From an uncultured Pseudomonadota bacterium (GTDB taxonomy: Bacteria; Pseudomonadota; Gammaproteobacteria; Methylococcales; Methylomonadaceae): a DNA stretch of 64,000 nucleotides. The stretch spans positions 1 to 64,000 of the forward strand of contig CAIQDI010000014.1 of NCBI GenBank assembly GCA_903870545.1, in the 5' to 3' direction. Position numbers and translations under genes: made by a program. Below are positions 63,957 to 64,000 of the stretch, one piece after another. The notes under the pieces are model-generated. The model was not told the origin of the DNA, ran no database searches, and saw only the letters and a program-made list of their open reading frames with translations. Numbering within the stretch: position 1 is the stretch's first letter; each line of letters starts with the position of its first letter.

Positions 63957-64000
63957 ATGGATAAATTGATTATTACAGGCGGCGCACGACTGGACGGCGA
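63957..64000 (+). CDS. murA: UDP-GlcNAc enolpyruvyl transferase MurA, N-terminal fragment (runs off the window)
   Basis: ATG at 63957 opens a frame reading MDKLIITGGARLDGE to the edge of the window. That is the family start (MDKLxIxGGxxLxGE), and murA commonly follows mlaB in gammaproteobacteria. Only 14 full codons are visible. Confidence 0.85.
   Translation, partial: MDKLIITGGARLDG

Overview
The window reads as chromosomal DNA of a fairly AT-rich gammaproteobacterium. The evidence is gene order and family: ypjD-ffh-rpsP-rimM-trmD-rplS, rsmI-rnpB followed by the division and cell wall (dcw) cluster through lpxC, rnhA next to a yafS-like methyltransferase and mltD, sspA-sspB beside the cytochrome bc1 operon, and mla genes running into murA. 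MurE carries the DNPR motif expected for meso-diaminopimelate, and FtsZ ends in the usual proteobacterial C-terminal peptide. I cannot place the genus from sequence alone.

Layout. 1-1843: start of a large repetitive surface protein (minus strand) with a well-formed regulatory region, then ypjD. 1991-5299: ffh and the rpsP-rimM-trmD-rplS translation operon. 5365-9140: xerD, an lpxA-like gene, uup and a tRNA-Ser. 9291-15466: a histidine kinase with a repetitive coiled coil, rnhA, a methyltransferase, mltD, yraN and rsmI. 15475-15895: RNase P RNA with an unusual insert. 16120-34002: a compact dcw cluster (rsmH ftsL ftsI murE murF mraY murD ftsW murG murC murB-ddl ftsQ ftsA ftsZ lpxC), mostly with overlapping or abutting genes. 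34003-37552: a lone sdhA, tyrS and an NlpE-like protein. 37664-40648: a type I-secreted RTX protein with a Calx-beta and an integrin-beta-like domain. 40729-46054: ABC export pair and recB. 46208-51089: chemoreceptor, phoB-phoR and a DUF502 membrane protein. 51155-53830: a 65-residue peptide gene with its own promoter and terminator, then an outer-membrane channel and adaptor. 53929-56326: MFS exporter, JAMM protease and two lipoproteins. 56389-60233: sspB, sspA and petC-petB-petA. 60431-61253: remnants of terD, a restriction gene, a cytosine methyltransferase and rhuM. 61469-end: mlaF mlaE mlaD mlaB and the first codons of murA.

The most unusual signals are short palindromic elements sitting inside essential genes. 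One family, closely resembling a type I-F CRISPR repeat, is found inside the RNase P RNA and in frame inside murD. A second, C-run/G-run family is present twice in opposite orientation, in frame, inside murG. Other points of note are a MurB-Ddl fusion with a strong internal ribosome binding site exactly at the domain boundary, an integrin beta I-like domain in an RTX protein, the small peptide transcription unit at 51.2 kb, and the scar of a defence or accessory island at 60.4-61.3 kb.

Functionally the window is dominated by envelope biogenesis. Lipid II synthesis (MurB-G, MraY, Ddl) feeds the divisome (FtsL, FtsI, FtsW, FtsQ, FtsA, FtsZ). LpxC and the LpxA-like enzyme act in lipid A synthesis, Mla in lipid asymmetry, and MltD in wall turnover. 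SRP, tRNA and rRNA modification genes flank this core. All family assignments are by eye from motifs; no database search was run.
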